DNA of 64,000 bases from JAVZJR01 sp037447235 (lineage in GTDB: Archaea; Micrarchaeota; Micrarchaeia; Anstonellales; Bilamarchaeaceae), in the NCBI GenBank assembly GCA_037447235.1, contig JBBIHC010000003.1:1-64000 (forward strand), read 5' to 3'. Below the pieces are notes generated by a model that had not been told where the DNA came from, searched no databases, and saw only the letters and a list, made by a program, of their open reading frames with translations. Below, one piece after another: positions 16,569 through 25,664 of the stretch. The first letter of the stretch is position 1. Each line of letters opens with the position of its first letter. The translations under genes and the position numbers were made by a program.

Positions 16569-17795
16569 ATGAAATTGACGGATGCGCTCGCCTATGCTGT
16601 GCAAAACATGAAGACCGCCAGCCTGCGCTCCTGGCTGACCATAATAGGCGTAATAATAGGGGTCATAGCGCTGGTATGCATAATGGCTGTAAGCGAAGGC
16701 GTTCAAAAAGAGATAAAAAGCATGCTGAGTGAATTCGGGCCGACGATGATGTTCATCGTGCCGGTCAATGTTGAGGGCACCGGAGCCTCATCATTCACGA
16801 CGCTGGCTGGCGCGCCTTCAACAAGCGCAAAGCTTACGGAGAGGGATGCTCTTTCAGTGGCAGGCATCCCGGGAATAAAGGAAGTCAGCAGGATGCTGAT
16901 GGGCAGGGCATCGCTGACTTTCAAAAACACGAGCATAACAGCTCCGGTTTATGCTGCAGACGCAAACATGTTTGATATGTTCAAGGACGACATGAAGCTG
17001 GAAAGCGGAAGATACTTCCGGGATGGCGAGCGGGGGGTAGCAGTAGTCGGAAACGATGTCAAGACAAAGATGTTCGGGAAGAAAGGCGTTGAAGTCGGAA
17101 GCGTGGTTGTCATAAACAACAAAAACTTCCGCGTGGCTGGGATATTGGAAAAATTCGAGGGCTCTTTCAGGGAATCTGACGATGCGATGATTCTGATACC
17201 CTACGATGACGGGAGAGACCTGTTTTCAAGGCAGCTCGCCAAAAACGAGGTAACGTTCATATATCTGGAGGCATATGAGGGCTATTCGGTGGGTGAACTG
17301 AAAGAGAGGATAGAGGAAAAAATAGCGTCCAACCACAAGGTTTCGCTTGATGACAAGGATTTCTCTGTCATAACGCCTGATTTTATTGAAAGTGTGGTTG
17401 GTGGCATTTTCCTTCTGCTCAGCACCTTTCTTATCGTCATAACATTGATTGCATCTTTTGTTGCCGGCATAGGGGTCGCCAACACGATGTTCATGGCTGT
17501 GCTGGAGAGGACAAGGGAGATAGGCGTGCTGAAGGCCATGGGCGCCACTGAAAAGGATATCCTGCTGATATTTATCATAGAGAGCGTGCTGATAGGGCTG
17601 ATAGGGGGCTTGATAGGCCTGGCTTTGTCTTATATAATTCTGCAGGTAGCCGAAGTCTTTGGCGTGCCGGTTTGGCTCAGCCCAAATGTGATATTGACCG
17701 CTGTTGTTTTCTCAATGCTGGTCGGCGCCATTGCCGGCGCGGTGCCGGCAAGGCGGGCCGCGGCCCTTGACCCGGTGGAAGCGCTCAGGAGCTAA
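16569..17795 (+). CDS. MacB/FtsX-type ABC permease, subunit 2
   Basis: A 408-residue paralogue of the preceding permease, with SWLTIIGVIIGVIALVCIMA as first helix, an external domain, FtsX block GVANTMFMAVLERTREIGVL and a DPVEALRS end. It begins four bases after the subunit 1 stop. The operon order regulator, ATPase, exported scaffold, permease, permease suggests a complete efflux or lipoprotein-release type machine; the substrate is unknown. Confidence 0.93.
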   Translation: MKLTDALAYAVQNMKTASLRSWLTIIGVIIGVIALVCIMAVSEGVQKEIKSMLSEFGPTMMFIVPVNVEGTGASSFTTLAGAPSTSAKLTERDALSVAGIPGIKEVSRMLMGRASLTFKNTSITAPVYAADANMFDMFKDDMKLESGRYFRDGERGVAVVGNDVKTKMFGKKGVEVGSVVVINNKNFRVAGILEKFEGSFRESDDAMILIPYDDGRDLFSRQLAKNEVTFIYLEAYEGYSVGELKERIEEKIASNHKVSLDDKDFSVITPDFIESVVGGIFLLLSTFLIVITLIASFVAGIGVANTMFMAVLERTREIGVLKAMGATEKDILLIFIIESVLIGLIGGLIGLALSYIILQVAEVFGVPVWLSPNVILTAVVFSMLVGAIAGAVPARRAAALDPVEALRS

Positions 17796-17823
17796 TTTTA
17801 ATTTTATGCTTTAAAAAATAGTT

Positions 17824-18588
17824 ATGCGGATAAGGATTTTCATAGACAAAAGCGTTAATGAGAATGCGGCGTATTATTACGAGCTTGCGAAGGAAGCGAG
17901 GAAAAAAGCCGAGAAAACCGGGCAGGCGATAAAGGAGACGATAAAGGCAATAGAAAAGGCGGAAAAAGGCAAAAAAGAAAAAAAGGTGCGAATGAAGAAA
18001 AGGAAGGAATGGTACGAGACGTTTCACCATTTTTTTACTTCCGGCGGGAGGCTGGCTGTCGGCGGGAGGACTGCGCAGCAAAACGACCTGGTTTTCAAAA
18101 AGCACATGGATGAGGATGACCTGTTTTTCCACGCAGACATACAGGGGGGCTCCGCAGTGATACTAAAAGACGGGCTGCATGCCGGAGAGGAAGAACTGCT
18201 TGAGGCTGCGCAGTTTGCGGCTAGTTTTTCAAACGCGTGGAAGAATGGAAATGCTTCTGTGGATGTCTATGCAGTAAGAAAAGGGCAGATAGCGAAGCAC
18301 GCCCAGGGAGGGTATGTGGCGGCAGGCGCCTTTGCGATAACAGGGGATAGAAGATGGTTCAAGAATGTCCAGCTCGGCCTCAGGATAGTGGCTGAGGAAG
18401 GTGCTGCGAAGGCAGTGCCGCTCCTTCACAAGAAAAAGTTCGGGAGGGAGGCAGCGGTTTACCCTTCAAAGGGCGGGAAGGAAAAGGGGGAAACGGCAAG
18501 ATTCCTGTCGCGAATCCTGGGTGCTGAAGAACAAGAGATAGCGAGCATCCTGCCATCCGGCAAGACGATTGTGAAAAAAACTAGCTAA
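17824..18588 (+). CDS. short NFACT-R (RqcH/NEMF C-terminal type) protein
   Basis: A 254-residue protein with a basic coiled coil (about 20-60) followed by the NFACT-R RNA-binding domain: WYETFHHFFTSGGRLAVGGR, TAQQNDLVFKKHMDEDDLFF, HADIQGGSAVIL, then AKHAQGGYVAAGAFAI and the GLRIV end. Archaeal RqcH, which elongates the tails of stalled nascent chains, is normally more than 600 residues with NFACT-N and HhH domains before the coil; these are absent here. Either this is a genuine mini-RqcH, or the N-terminal half is encoded elsewhere. ATG 17824 lies 25-30 bases after an A/T run. Confidence 0.85.
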   Translation: MRIRIFIDKSVNENAAYYYELAKEARKKAEKTGQAIKETIKAIEKAEKGKKEKKVRMKKRKEWYETFHHFFTSGGRLAVGGRTAQQNDLVFKKHMDEDDLFFHADIQGGSAVILKDGLHAGEEELLEAAQFAASFSNAWKNGNASVDVYAVRKGQIAKHAQGGYVAAGAFAITGDRRWFKNVQLGLRIVAEEGAAKAVPLLHKKKFGREAAVYPSKGGKEKGETARFLSRILGAEEQEIASILPSGKTIVKKTS

Positions 18589-18627
18589 ATCCTCACATTT
18601 TTAATTGGTTTTTTGCAACTACCTATC

Positions 18628-20127
18628 GTGAAACAGATTCCCCGCGCTTATCAGCTGGCAATATTCAATTCAATAATGGAAAAAGGAAACACCCTAGTCG
18701 TACTGCCGACCGGCATGGGAAAAACGCTGATAGCGCTGATGGCGATTGAAAAAATGCGCAAAAAGGGCAGGTGCCTGATGCTCACGCCAACAAAGCCACT
18801 CGCAAAGCAGCATTATGAAAACATAAAGGAAATACTTGAAGCGGGCGATGACGAGATAGAACTTATGACGGGCGACAAGCCGGCAGAGAAAAGGGCGGAG
18901 CTTTACAAAAAGGGCATAATCGTTGCTACGCCACAGACAATAGCGAATGACCTGGAAAATAAGATCGCGCCGCGCGATTTCGTTCTTGTTGTTTTTGACG
19001 AATGCCACCGGGCGGTGGGAGATTACGCGTATGTCAAAATAGCTGCCGCGCTCAAAGGCGCGCTCGCAATCGGGATGACTGCTTCCCCCGGCGGAAAAAA
19101 AGAAAGAATCGCGGAAGTGCTTGGCAACCTCGGCATAAAGAACATAGAGATAAGGACGAGCGAGGACCCGGATGTCGCCCCTTACATAAAGAAAAGCACG
19201 ATAAGATGGATTCCGGTGGACCTCTCCCCCACGCTGAGAAAAATAAAGGCGACGCTTGACACGCTCGCGAAAAGGTATTCGCAGGAACTGGCTGCGCTCG
19301 GGTTTCCGCCGCCGCTAAGGCACAAGGGGCTGTTCATGCAGCTTGGCGAGAGGATACGCGCAACAAGCGGCGGAAGAAAATTCCCTGCAATGCTGAAATA
19401 CTACGCGCTGCTCAATGTCTTGCATCTTTCAGAGCTCCTTGAGACGCAGGGCGTCCACGCGATGCGTAGTTATCTGGAAAGGCTTGGCGAAAAAGACGGC
19501 AAGTCGGTCAAAATGCTTCTGAAAACCCCGGAAATAACCGAGATAAAAAAAATAATCTATACCAGCGATGAGGAGCACCCGAAACTGGGCAAGATGGTTG
19601 AGCTGCTCCGCTCGCTTGGCGGAAAGAAAATAATAGTGTTCGCCCAGTACCGGGACCAGATAAGGAAAATCGAAGAGGTAGTGAAAGCAGCGGGCATACC
19701 GGCAAGGCAGTTTGTCGGCAGGAAAGAAGGAGTAACAAGGAAACAGCAGGAGGAAACAATAGCAGAATTCCGAGATGACAAATTCAAAGTGCTTATCTCA
19801 ACAAGCATCGGCGAGGAGGGGCTGGACATACCGAAGGTAGACGCTGTGGTGTTCTACGAGCCGATACCGAGTGAGATAAGAAGCATACAACGAAGAGGGC
19901 GGGCGGCAAGGCTCAAGGAGGGGGAGGTTTACATACTAATGACGCGCGGCACGCGAGACGAGTATTACTACTGGGCTTCGGTAAGCCGCGAAAGAAAAAT
20001 GAAGCAGATACTTTACGCACTGCAGGCAAGGATAGCCAGGGAAAATGCCGGAAATGGAAATGCTGTGAGAAATCCTGGCGCCGGAAGAAGGCAGGCCGGC
20101 CAAACGAAGATAACGTCATTCACCTGA
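18628..20127 (+). CDS. Hef-like superfamily 2 helicase, no nuclease domain
   Basis: About 499 residues. Helicase motifs are Walker A VLPTGMGKTLIA, motif Ib TPTKPLAKQH, DEAH-type FDECHRA, motif III GMTASPGG, motif IV VFAQYRDQ, motif V STSIGEEGLDIP and motif VI IQRRGRAARL, with the thumb-like insert of Hef/FANCM helicases between. Euryarchaeal Hef continues into an XPF nuclease; this one stops after a short linker. Its tail QTKITSF fits a PCNA-interacting motif. GTG 18628 was chosen because the TATA-like CATTTTTAAT lies about 28 bases before it; TTG 18613 is an alternative. The stop overlaps the convergent rfcL end by 8 bases. Confidence 0.9.
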   Translation: MKQIPRAYQLAIFNSIMEKGNTLVVLPTGMGKTLIALMAIEKMRKKGRCLMLTPTKPLAKQHYENIKEILEAGDDEIELMTGDKPAEKRAELYKKGIIVATPQTIANDLENKIAPRDFVLVVFDECHRAVGDYAYVKIAAALKGALAIGMTASPGGKKERIAEVLGNLGIKNIEIRTSEDPDVAPYIKKSTIRWIPVDLSPTLRKIKATLDTLAKRYSQELAALGFPPPLRHKGLFMQLGERIRATSGGRKFPAMLKYYALLNVLHLSELLETQGVHAMRSYLERLGEKDGKSVKMLLKTPEITEIKKIIYTSDEEHPKLGKMVELLRSLGGKKIIVFAQYRDQIRKIEEVVKAAGIPARQFVGRKEGVTRKQQEETIAEFRDDKFKVLISTSIGEEGLDIPKVDAVVFYEPIPSEIRSIQRRGRAARLKEGEVYILMTRGTRDEYYYWASVSRERKMKQILYALQARIARENAGNGNAVRNPGAGRRQAGQTKITSFT

Positions 20128-21280
20128 GGTTCCTCAGGAATTTTATCTCATCCTCTTCAAGAAGGTAAAACTCTTCCAAAATTTCCGGCTTCATTTCAGC
20201 GAGCACCGGAAAGTACAAACTCGCCTCTTTCGCATTCGCATGCACCACCCTGCCGACCTTCAACCCTATGCTTTTCAGCATCGCCCTTGTTGCAACACTG
20301 GCACCCATCTTTCTCAGATAAGCCGGAAACTGGTATTTTGTAAACTTCCTGTATGGCTGGCTCTTGGCCAGCGCCACGCCTGCGCTCATAAGGTCCAGGG
20401 CGTACTTGAGCATGACCCAGCTTCCGCTTCCGGTCCTTCCGAAAAATATGTCAGAGCGCGACAGCCAGAAAAATGCCCTTGCGATGTCCCTTTTATCTTC
20501 ATATTCCTCAGGAATGTTTTCTTCTATCCACAGGTTAAGCAGCTCATAATCCACATCGCCCTTAAGGGCTTCGCGGGCTTCTGCATATGTTGAGGATTTG
20601 AACACGCTCCTGACGCGCCAGAAGATATCCGCTTCGCGCTCCCTGACGCTCGGCCTTGCGGCCTGCAGGTCTATCAATGCCGAACGCACATCGCCGTTTG
20701 AGTTTTCAGCAAGTGCATCAAGCTCTTTGTCACTTATCGCAAGCTTTTCCTTTTTGGCAATTTCCGCAAGCAGCTTTCTTATCGAGGCCCTACCCACCTT
20801 CTTGAATTCTATACGCTCGCATTCCGCCCTTATCGGCGCCAGCTTCTTGTCCCAGATGTCGGTTGCGGTAAGCAGAACCGGGCAATTGGCTTCCTTCAGC
20901 GTCTTCACGACCGCGCCCAGCCCGCCGGTGTCTTTTTTTCCTATGAAGATGTCGACATCGTCTATCAGTATCAGGCGCTTTTTTCCGCTAAGCGTGCCTG
21001 TCCCAGAGGCGGTAAAAACGATGTGCTCCACCCTTTCCCTGTTCCTGAGATCGCTTGCACCCATCTCCATTATTTCAAGGCCGTACTGGGTGGCGATGGC
21101 GTGGGCGATGCTTGTCTTGCCGACGCCCGGCGGCCCGTAAACAAGAATCGGCTTCCTCCTGTTCCCCGCAACCCAGTTCAGGATCCATCGTCTTATGGCT
21201 TCCTTCGCCTCATCGTTGCCTATTGATTCCTCTATCTTCCGCGGCGAATACTTGTCCGTAAAAAGCTCCGCCCTTTCCAT
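20120..21280 (-). CDS. rfcL: replication factor C large subunit
   Basis: The clamp-loader large subunit that opens PCNA at primer ends, 386 residues from ATG 21280. Opening MERAELFTDKYSPRKIEESI, Walker A YGPPGVGKTSIA, Walker B LILIDDVDIF, sensor region LLTATDIWDK, then the collar domain. Shorter than many euryarchaeal RFC-L proteins and without an obvious C-terminal PIP box (it ends FLRNLR). GTG 21304 is a possible but less likely start; ATG 21280 has CAGGTG in front and matches the family start. It follows infB by 17 bases. Confidence 0.94.
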   Translation of the reverse strand: MERAELFTDKYSPRKIEESIGNDEAKEAIRRWILNWVAGNRRKPILVYGPPGVGKTSIAHAIATQYGLEIMEMGASDLRNRERVEHIVFTASGTGTLSGKKRLILIDDVDIFIGKKDTGGLGAVVKTLKEANCPVLLTATDIWDKKLAPIRAECERIEFKKVGRASIRKLLAEIAKKEKLAISDKELDALAENSNGDVRSALIDLQAARPSVREREADIFWRVRSVFKSSTYAEAREALKGDVDYELLNLWIEENIPEEYEDKRDIARAFFWLSRSDIFFGRTGSGSWVMLKYALDLMSAGVALAKSQPYRKFTKYQFPAYLRKMGASVATRAMLKSIGLKVGRVVHANAKEASLYFPVLAEMKPEILEEFYLLEEDEIKFLRNLR

Positions 21281-21297
21281 CAAAAGCACCTGAAAAA

Positions 21298-23043
21298 TCA
21301 CCACACTGATTTGCCAACGATCTTTTTTATTTCCTCCAGCAGCTCTTTTTCCTCTTCATTCAGGATGCTCATATTCTTAGCCCACACGTCAAAATCGTCC
21401 TTTGTCATGTAAGTGTATAATATGTCGCCTTCTTTGGCATCCTTGCCAAGCACGATTGAATCGCAGGACAGCGCGACCTCCATCCCCCTGTCCGCCTTTT
21501 CCAGTTTTGTCTTCTCGTGCTGTATCTCCCTCACTTCGCCTATGACTTCACCGCTGCTGTTGATTAGTCTCGTTTCAGGCTTCAGCGAACCCCGCAGCAC
21601 CTTTATGCCGAAAATAGCCGGCTTGCACATCCTGAAGCAGCAGCCCGGAAGGATCCTGATTTCTGCCGGCCAGGGCAGTTTTGCCCATGCGCCCTTCTTG
21701 CTTTCTTCCTTCGCGCCTGCCACCCATTTCTGGTAATTCTCCACTGTCTTGTATATTATGTCGCTCGTCAGGATTGGTATTCTTTTGTTTTGCGCTTCCG
21801 CGATTGCGTCATCCATTGCGTAGACATTGAACCCGAGGACCGCTCCAAGATATCTGTCTTCGGCAGAGACTATCTCCGCTTCCAGCACGTCCTTTCTTGT
21901 TATTTTCCCTATGCCTGCCGCCTTCACTGGTATTTTGTCTTCGGACAGGAGCCGCATCAGCGCTTCAAGAGAGCCAAGGCTGTCGGCCTTGACCACAACT
22001 CCCAGCTCGCCCCTTGTGAATATGATGTTCTTGTACAATCGCTCAAACTTGGCCATTTCTTCGCTGCCTTGAACAACGCTCTCAATCGGGGAGCCGCATA
22101 TAGCTTCCTCAAGGTCCGGCGCGAGCAACCTGATGCCTGCGGCAGCCGCCACGGCATCTGCCTGCATATATTTTTCCTTCCCCCCCATGATGTTTGGCAT
22201 AAGAAGCCCCCTTATTCTTGTCTTCTTCACGCCGTTCAGTGCAAGATAGAAGACCTCGTCGCCCTTCTTGAAAACGCCGTCATAGAGAATGACATCGGCG
22301 ACTGTTCCAAGCCCTTTTTCCTCCTTTATCTCCATTATGCTTCCCTTGCCTGCGCCGTTTTCATCCATCTCAAGCTTCCCTTCAAGGAATTTTTGGCTGA
22401 GACCGGCTATCAGCATCAGAAGCTCACCCAGCCCTTCTTTCGTTTTCGCGCTCACCGGAATTATTGCGACCTGCTTGCGGAAGTCGCTTACCCTGTCAAA
22501 CCGCTCGCAGTCAAACCCGTACTCTGAAAGCTTTCCCATGAGGCCGTAGATCTTTTCATCCAGCCTTTGTTCTACGTATGGGGGCTGACGCGAAAGCGAT
22601 TGCAGAAATGACGCAGTGTCCTGCTCCTTCCAGCCGTTTATCAGGTCTATCTTGTTTGCCGCAATGACAAAAGGTGTTTTGTATTCCTTGAGTATTTTCA
22701 GGCTCTCTATCGTCTGCGGCTGGAACCCTTGGGCAACATCAACAACCAGAATGGCAATATCAGCTATGCTTCCGCCCCTGTCCCTCAAGTTCGTGAATGC
22801 CTCATGGCCCGGAGTATCTATGAAAAGCAGTCCTGGGATTTTCAGGTTAAAGTTAAGACTTCCCTTCAGATCCGCGGCAAGCTCCAGAATGTCCTCTTTC
22901 TTTACATAACTCGCGCCTATCATCTGCGTTATCCCGCCCGCCTCCTTTGATGCCACGCGAGAGCCGCGTATGGAATCAAGTAGCGATGTCTTTCCGTGGT
23001 CGACATGGCCTAAAACGCAAACTATCGGCGAGCGGATGAGCAT
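21298..23043 (-). CDS. infB: translation initiation factor aIF5B
   Basis: The GTPase that promotes ribosomal subunit joining, 581 residues. G1 GHVDHGKTSLLDSI, switch I region EAGGITQMIGA, G3 DTPGHEAFTNLRDRGG, G4 AANKIDL, and then the domain II to IV layout of archaeal/eukaryotic IF5B, including VVKADSLGSLEAL and the GCCFRMCKPAIFGIKVLRG block. No intein is present. It forms a unit with rfcL downstream. Confidence 0.96.
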   Translation of the reverse strand: MLIRSPIVCVLGHVDHGKTSLLDSIRGSRVASKEAGGITQMIGASYVKKEDILELAADLKGSLNFNLKIPGLLFIDTPGHEAFTNLRDRGGSIADIAILVVDVAQGFQPQTIESLKILKEYKTPFVIAANKIDLINGWKEQDTASFLQSLSRQPPYVEQRLDEKIYGLMGKLSEYGFDCERFDRVSDFRKQVAIIPVSAKTKEGLGELLMLIAGLSQKFLEGKLEMDENGAGKGSIMEIKEEKGLGTVADVILYDGVFKKGDEVFYLALNGVKKTRIRGLLMPNIMGGKEKYMQADAVAAAAGIRLLAPDLEEAICGSPIESVVQGSEEMAKFERLYKNIIFTRGELGVVVKADSLGSLEALMRLLSEDKIPVKAAGIGKITRKDVLEAEIVSAEDRYLGAVLGFNVYAMDDAIAEAQNKRIPILTSDIIYKTVENYQKWVAGAKEESKKGAWAKLPWPAEIRILPGCCFRMCKPAIFGIKVLRGSLKPETRLINSSGEVIGEVREIQHEKTKLEKADRGMEVALSCDSIVLGKDAKEGDILYTYMTKDDFDVWAKNMSILNEEEKELLEEIKKIVGKSVW

Positions 23044-23082
23044 GAATGGGATTTAACCTATTTTGGATTATAAACATTTCTG

Positions 23083-24816
23083 TTATTGGATCCCAAAAAC
23101 TGGAAGCAGCCTGAAAGCCGCGGCGCCAAGCGCAATGGCGAAGGCGATTTCAAAAACCGTGACAAGAAGCGCCTTTTTCCACCCGAATTCATTTGCCAGC
23201 GCGGCAATCGTCGCGGCGCACGGAATGTAGAAAATCGTGACTACGGTCAGGACGAGCATCTGCAAGGGAGTAAGCACATCGCCGAAATTTTCCGTGCCAA
23301 GCAGCGCGGCGAGAAGCACGATGACAAGCTCTTTCCTGAGAAAACCGACAACGAATGTTATGCCGACGATGGCAGGCAATCCGAGCAAGCCAACAGTTAT
23401 CGGAGAAAGAAAACCAGAGATCGGCGCGAGAAAGCCGAGAAAGTCAAGCGTGTTTATTGCAAATGTTGAAACGATTATTATCGGAAAAGCGATTAAGATG
23501 AACTGCCTTATCTGGAGAAAAGCGCGCCTCATTATTGAGAGGATATCGGGCACATTGTATGAGGGCATGCTCATTATAAGGCCCGTTGATTTTTTTATCA
23601 CGAGCCTTGAAATCAACAATCCCAGAACAAATATGACAAGAAAGTTGAAAGCGTATAAACCAAGAACCCACCAAAAGCCCATAAACGCGCCCACGAGCGC
23701 AAGTATGACGACGCTCCTTGCAGCGCAGGGTATCATGGTGGCAAGCAGGGCGGTGAGAAAGCGCTGCTCGTGGGATTCCATTATCCTGCATCCGATGCAC
23801 GCCGGAACAGAGCACCCGTAGCCGAGAAAAAGAGGGATGAAGGCTTTGCCGTGCAACCCGATTTTGTGCATAAGGCCATCGGTAAGAAACGCTATCCTTG
23901 GAAGATAGCCTGAGTCCTCCAGAATAGCAAGAAATACGTAGAACGGCAACAGGTATGGGATGGCGATTGTAATGCCTGCCACTATGCCTTCAACAACCGC
24001 CTTCCAGAAAAAAGCGAAAAACCAGTTGGAGGAGATTTCCTGCGGAACAGCCTGCTTAAGATGCCGCATCACTTCAAGAATGAACGCGGAGGTTGCATCG
24101 CCCAAAGTGAAAATGAAAAAGAACATCGCGGCGAGCGCGAGGACAAGAAAAACATAGCCGAGCTGCTCGTGAAGCAGAATGGAGTCGAGCTTTTCAGAAA
24201 AAGGTTTTTCCACTGGCTTTTCTTTCTGGCACCTGCCCACAATGCGATGGATATAGTCATAGCGCTCTGAAATTTTTTTTGGGGAGCCGGCCGGGGGTTT
24301 TTGTTTTCCTGCCTTTTTCCTGTACGCGGCATTAATGCTTTTTATCATAACCTGCTCTATTCCCTTGCCCTGTGTCGCAACAGTTGGCACTACAGGCACG
24401 CCAAGAACTTCTGAAAGCTTCCTTGCATCTATTTCTCTTCCTTTCTTGCGCGCAACATCAATCTTGTTAAGGGCGATGACGACATTGGCACCAAGCTCAA
24501 GGAGCTGAAGCGTCAGGAAGAGGCTTTGCTCAAGAGAAGATGCATCAATTATATTTATCACAACATCCGGCTTTTCTTTTTTTATGAAATCTCTTGATAT
24601 TTGCTCTTCCTGCGAAAATGCGTACAGGGAATACGCCCCGGGCAGGTCTATTATGCGCACATGCTTTCCTATGAAATTAAGCCTGCCTTCGAACTTCTCA
24701 ACAGTCTTGCCCGGCCAGTTACCAACGTGCTGGCTTTCGCCGGTCAGCTGGTTGAAAATAACTGATTTCCCGGCATTCGGATTTCCGGCAAGCGCCATCA
24801 AAATTTCTTCCATCAT
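23083..24816 (-). CDS. feoB: ferrous iron transporter FeoB
   Basis: A 577-residue inner-membrane Fe(II) importer. The N-terminal G domain has ALAGNPNAGKSVIFNQLTG, HVGNWPGKTVEKFEG, DLPGAYSL and ALNKIDVA. From about residue 220 the protein becomes polytopic with two Gate domains (LGYGCSVPACIGCRIM, MIPCAARSVVIL and the later FLRKELVIVLLAALLG). It is shorter than bacterial FeoB (over 700). The start overlaps the stop of the regulator gene (ATGA), so both share the iron-responsive promoter at about 25416-25441. Confidence 0.96.
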   Translation of the reverse strand: MMEEILMALAGNPNAGKSVIFNQLTGESQHVGNWPGKTVEKFEGRLNFIGKHVRIIDLPGAYSLYAFSQEEQISRDFIKKEKPDVVINIIDASSLEQSLFLTLQLLELGANVVIALNKIDVARKKGREIDARKLSEVLGVPVVPTVATQGKGIEQVMIKSINAAYRKKAGKQKPPAGSPKKISERYDYIHRIVGRCQKEKPVEKPFSEKLDSILLHEQLGYVFLVLALAAMFFFIFTLGDATSAFILEVMRHLKQAVPQEISSNWFFAFFWKAVVEGIVAGITIAIPYLLPFYVFLAILEDSGYLPRIAFLTDGLMHKIGLHGKAFIPLFLGYGCSVPACIGCRIMESHEQRFLTALLATMIPCAARSVVILALVGAFMGFWWVLGLYAFNFLVIFVLGLLISRLVIKKSTGLIMSMPSYNVPDILSIMRRAFLQIRQFILIAFPIIIVSTFAINTLDFLGFLAPISGFLSPITVGLLGLPAIVGITFVVGFLRKELVIVLLAALLGTENFGDVLTPLQMLVLTVVTIFYIPCAATIAALANEFGWKKALLVTVFEIAFAIALGAAAFRLLPVFGIQ

Positions 24817-25409
24817 ATGACCTCGACATATATCTTCTCTGCGATTCCCCTGCCTATGGCAATCTCGCAGCCCCTTGCGCGCAACTTTATCGGGCAGCCA
24901 TATTTTGACATCTGCAAGACTTCGACAACGGTGCCTTCTGTAAGACCAAGCTCCATCACCCTTATCAACGCCTCCCTGCCGCCTGCGATGTATGCAATTC
25001 TTCCTTTCTGGCCTGCGTGCAGGCTGCAGAGCGGTTTTGCGGTTTTTGCAGAAGCAGCCATTTCAAAAGCGCGCTCAGCCTCTTTTGAGAGTGCGTGTTC
25101 AAGCGCGCAAGCGTCCTTATGCGCCTTTCTCCTTCCCAGACCGAACTTGATAAGGAAATCCTCGAGCAGACGATGCTTCCTGAGCATAGCTTTCCCGGCA
25201 TCTTCGCCTTTATCCGTAAGAACCGCGCCCTTGTAGGGGACAACTTCCACGAAGCCCATGCGCTCAAGCTTTTTCAGCATCTCGCTCACGCTTGCAGGCG
25301 AAACCGAAAGCTCCCTCGCGATGCCTGTTGTTGTTATCTTCTCGCCCTTCTGCTTTTTCCTGTACATTATTTCAAGATATTCCTCAATCTGCCTTCTTTC
25401 AAGCGCCAT
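24813..25409 (-). CDS. DtxR-family iron regulator with C-terminal FeoA domain
   Basis: About 198 residues from ATG 25409. A winged helix (EEYLEIMYRKKQKGEKITTT, then RELSVSPASVSEMLKKLERM), the metal-binding dimer domain (HRLLEDFLIKFGLG and DACALEHALS, matching the Cys-Glu-His ligand set of DtxR) and a FeoA/SH3-like end (GREALIRVMELGLTEGTVVE). The longer in-frame reading up to 25565 would run through the TATA box and operator, so it is rejected. The protein should repress feoB and itself when iron is plentiful. Confidence 0.92.
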   Translation of the reverse strand: MALERRQIEEYLEIMYRKKQKGEKITTTGIARELSVSPASVSEMLKKLERMGFVEVVPYKGAVLTDKGEDAGKAMLRKHRLLEDFLIKFGLGRRKAHKDACALEHALSKEAERAFEMAASAKTAKPLCSLHAGQKGRIAYIAGGREALIRVMELGLTEGTVVEVLQMSKYGCPIKLRARGCEIAIGRGIAEKIYVEVI

Positions 25410-25415
25410 AAAATG

Positions 25416-25431
25416 TTTAGGCATGCCTAAA
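25416..25431. promoter_or_regulatory. DtxR-type iron operator
   Basis: TTTAGGCATGCCTAAA is a perfect 16-base palindrome with the TTAGG/CCTAA half-sites typical of DtxR/IdeR-class metal boxes. It lies between the TATA-like element and the regulator's ATG, so bound repressor would block initiation of the dtxR-feoB operon. Confidence 0.85.
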
Positions 25432-25442
25432 TTTAATAAATG
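25432..25442 (-). promoter_or_regulatory. TATA-like element of the dtxR-feoB operon
   Basis: On the minus strand the bases read ATTTATTAAAT, centred about 28 bases before ATG 25409. This fits a leaderless transcript with the operator between TATA and start. Confidence 0.55.
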
Positions 25443-25493
25443 TAACGGAAGGGCAGAGATGCGGAAGCTATAAAAACATAGGCGCCAAGTTAT

Positions 25494-25664
25494 ATGTACG
25501 GCCTTCCGTATAATTTTTTTGACAAGTATGCTGTGCGGAAGTACAGATTCCACGGAATATCGCACAAGTATGTATCAGGAAGGGCTGATGAAATCCTTGG
25601 AAAGAAAAAATCTGACCTGATAACCTGCCATCTTGGGGCAGGCTCGAGCATAATAGTTGCTTGA
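25494..25664 (+). pseudogene. ackA: acetate kinase remnant (internal fragment)
   Basis: Fifty-six codons from ATG 25494 to TGA 25662-25664 read MYGLPYNFFDKYAVRKYRFH, GISHKYVSGRADEILG and DLITCHLGAGSSI. This is the well-known acetate kinase block (LPY, KYGFHGTSHKYV, ITCHLGNGSS) from the middle of the roughly 400-residue enzyme. Both the N-terminal 40% and everything after the CHLG motif are missing. A TATA-like TATAAAAAC lies about 20 bases upstream, so a short transcript may still be made. The fragment cannot be an active kinase. Confidence 0.8.

Noticed and set aside
25410..25565. N-terminal extension of the DtxR regulator
   Set aside because: It would translate through the TATA element and operator; the DtxR fold begins right after ATG 25409.
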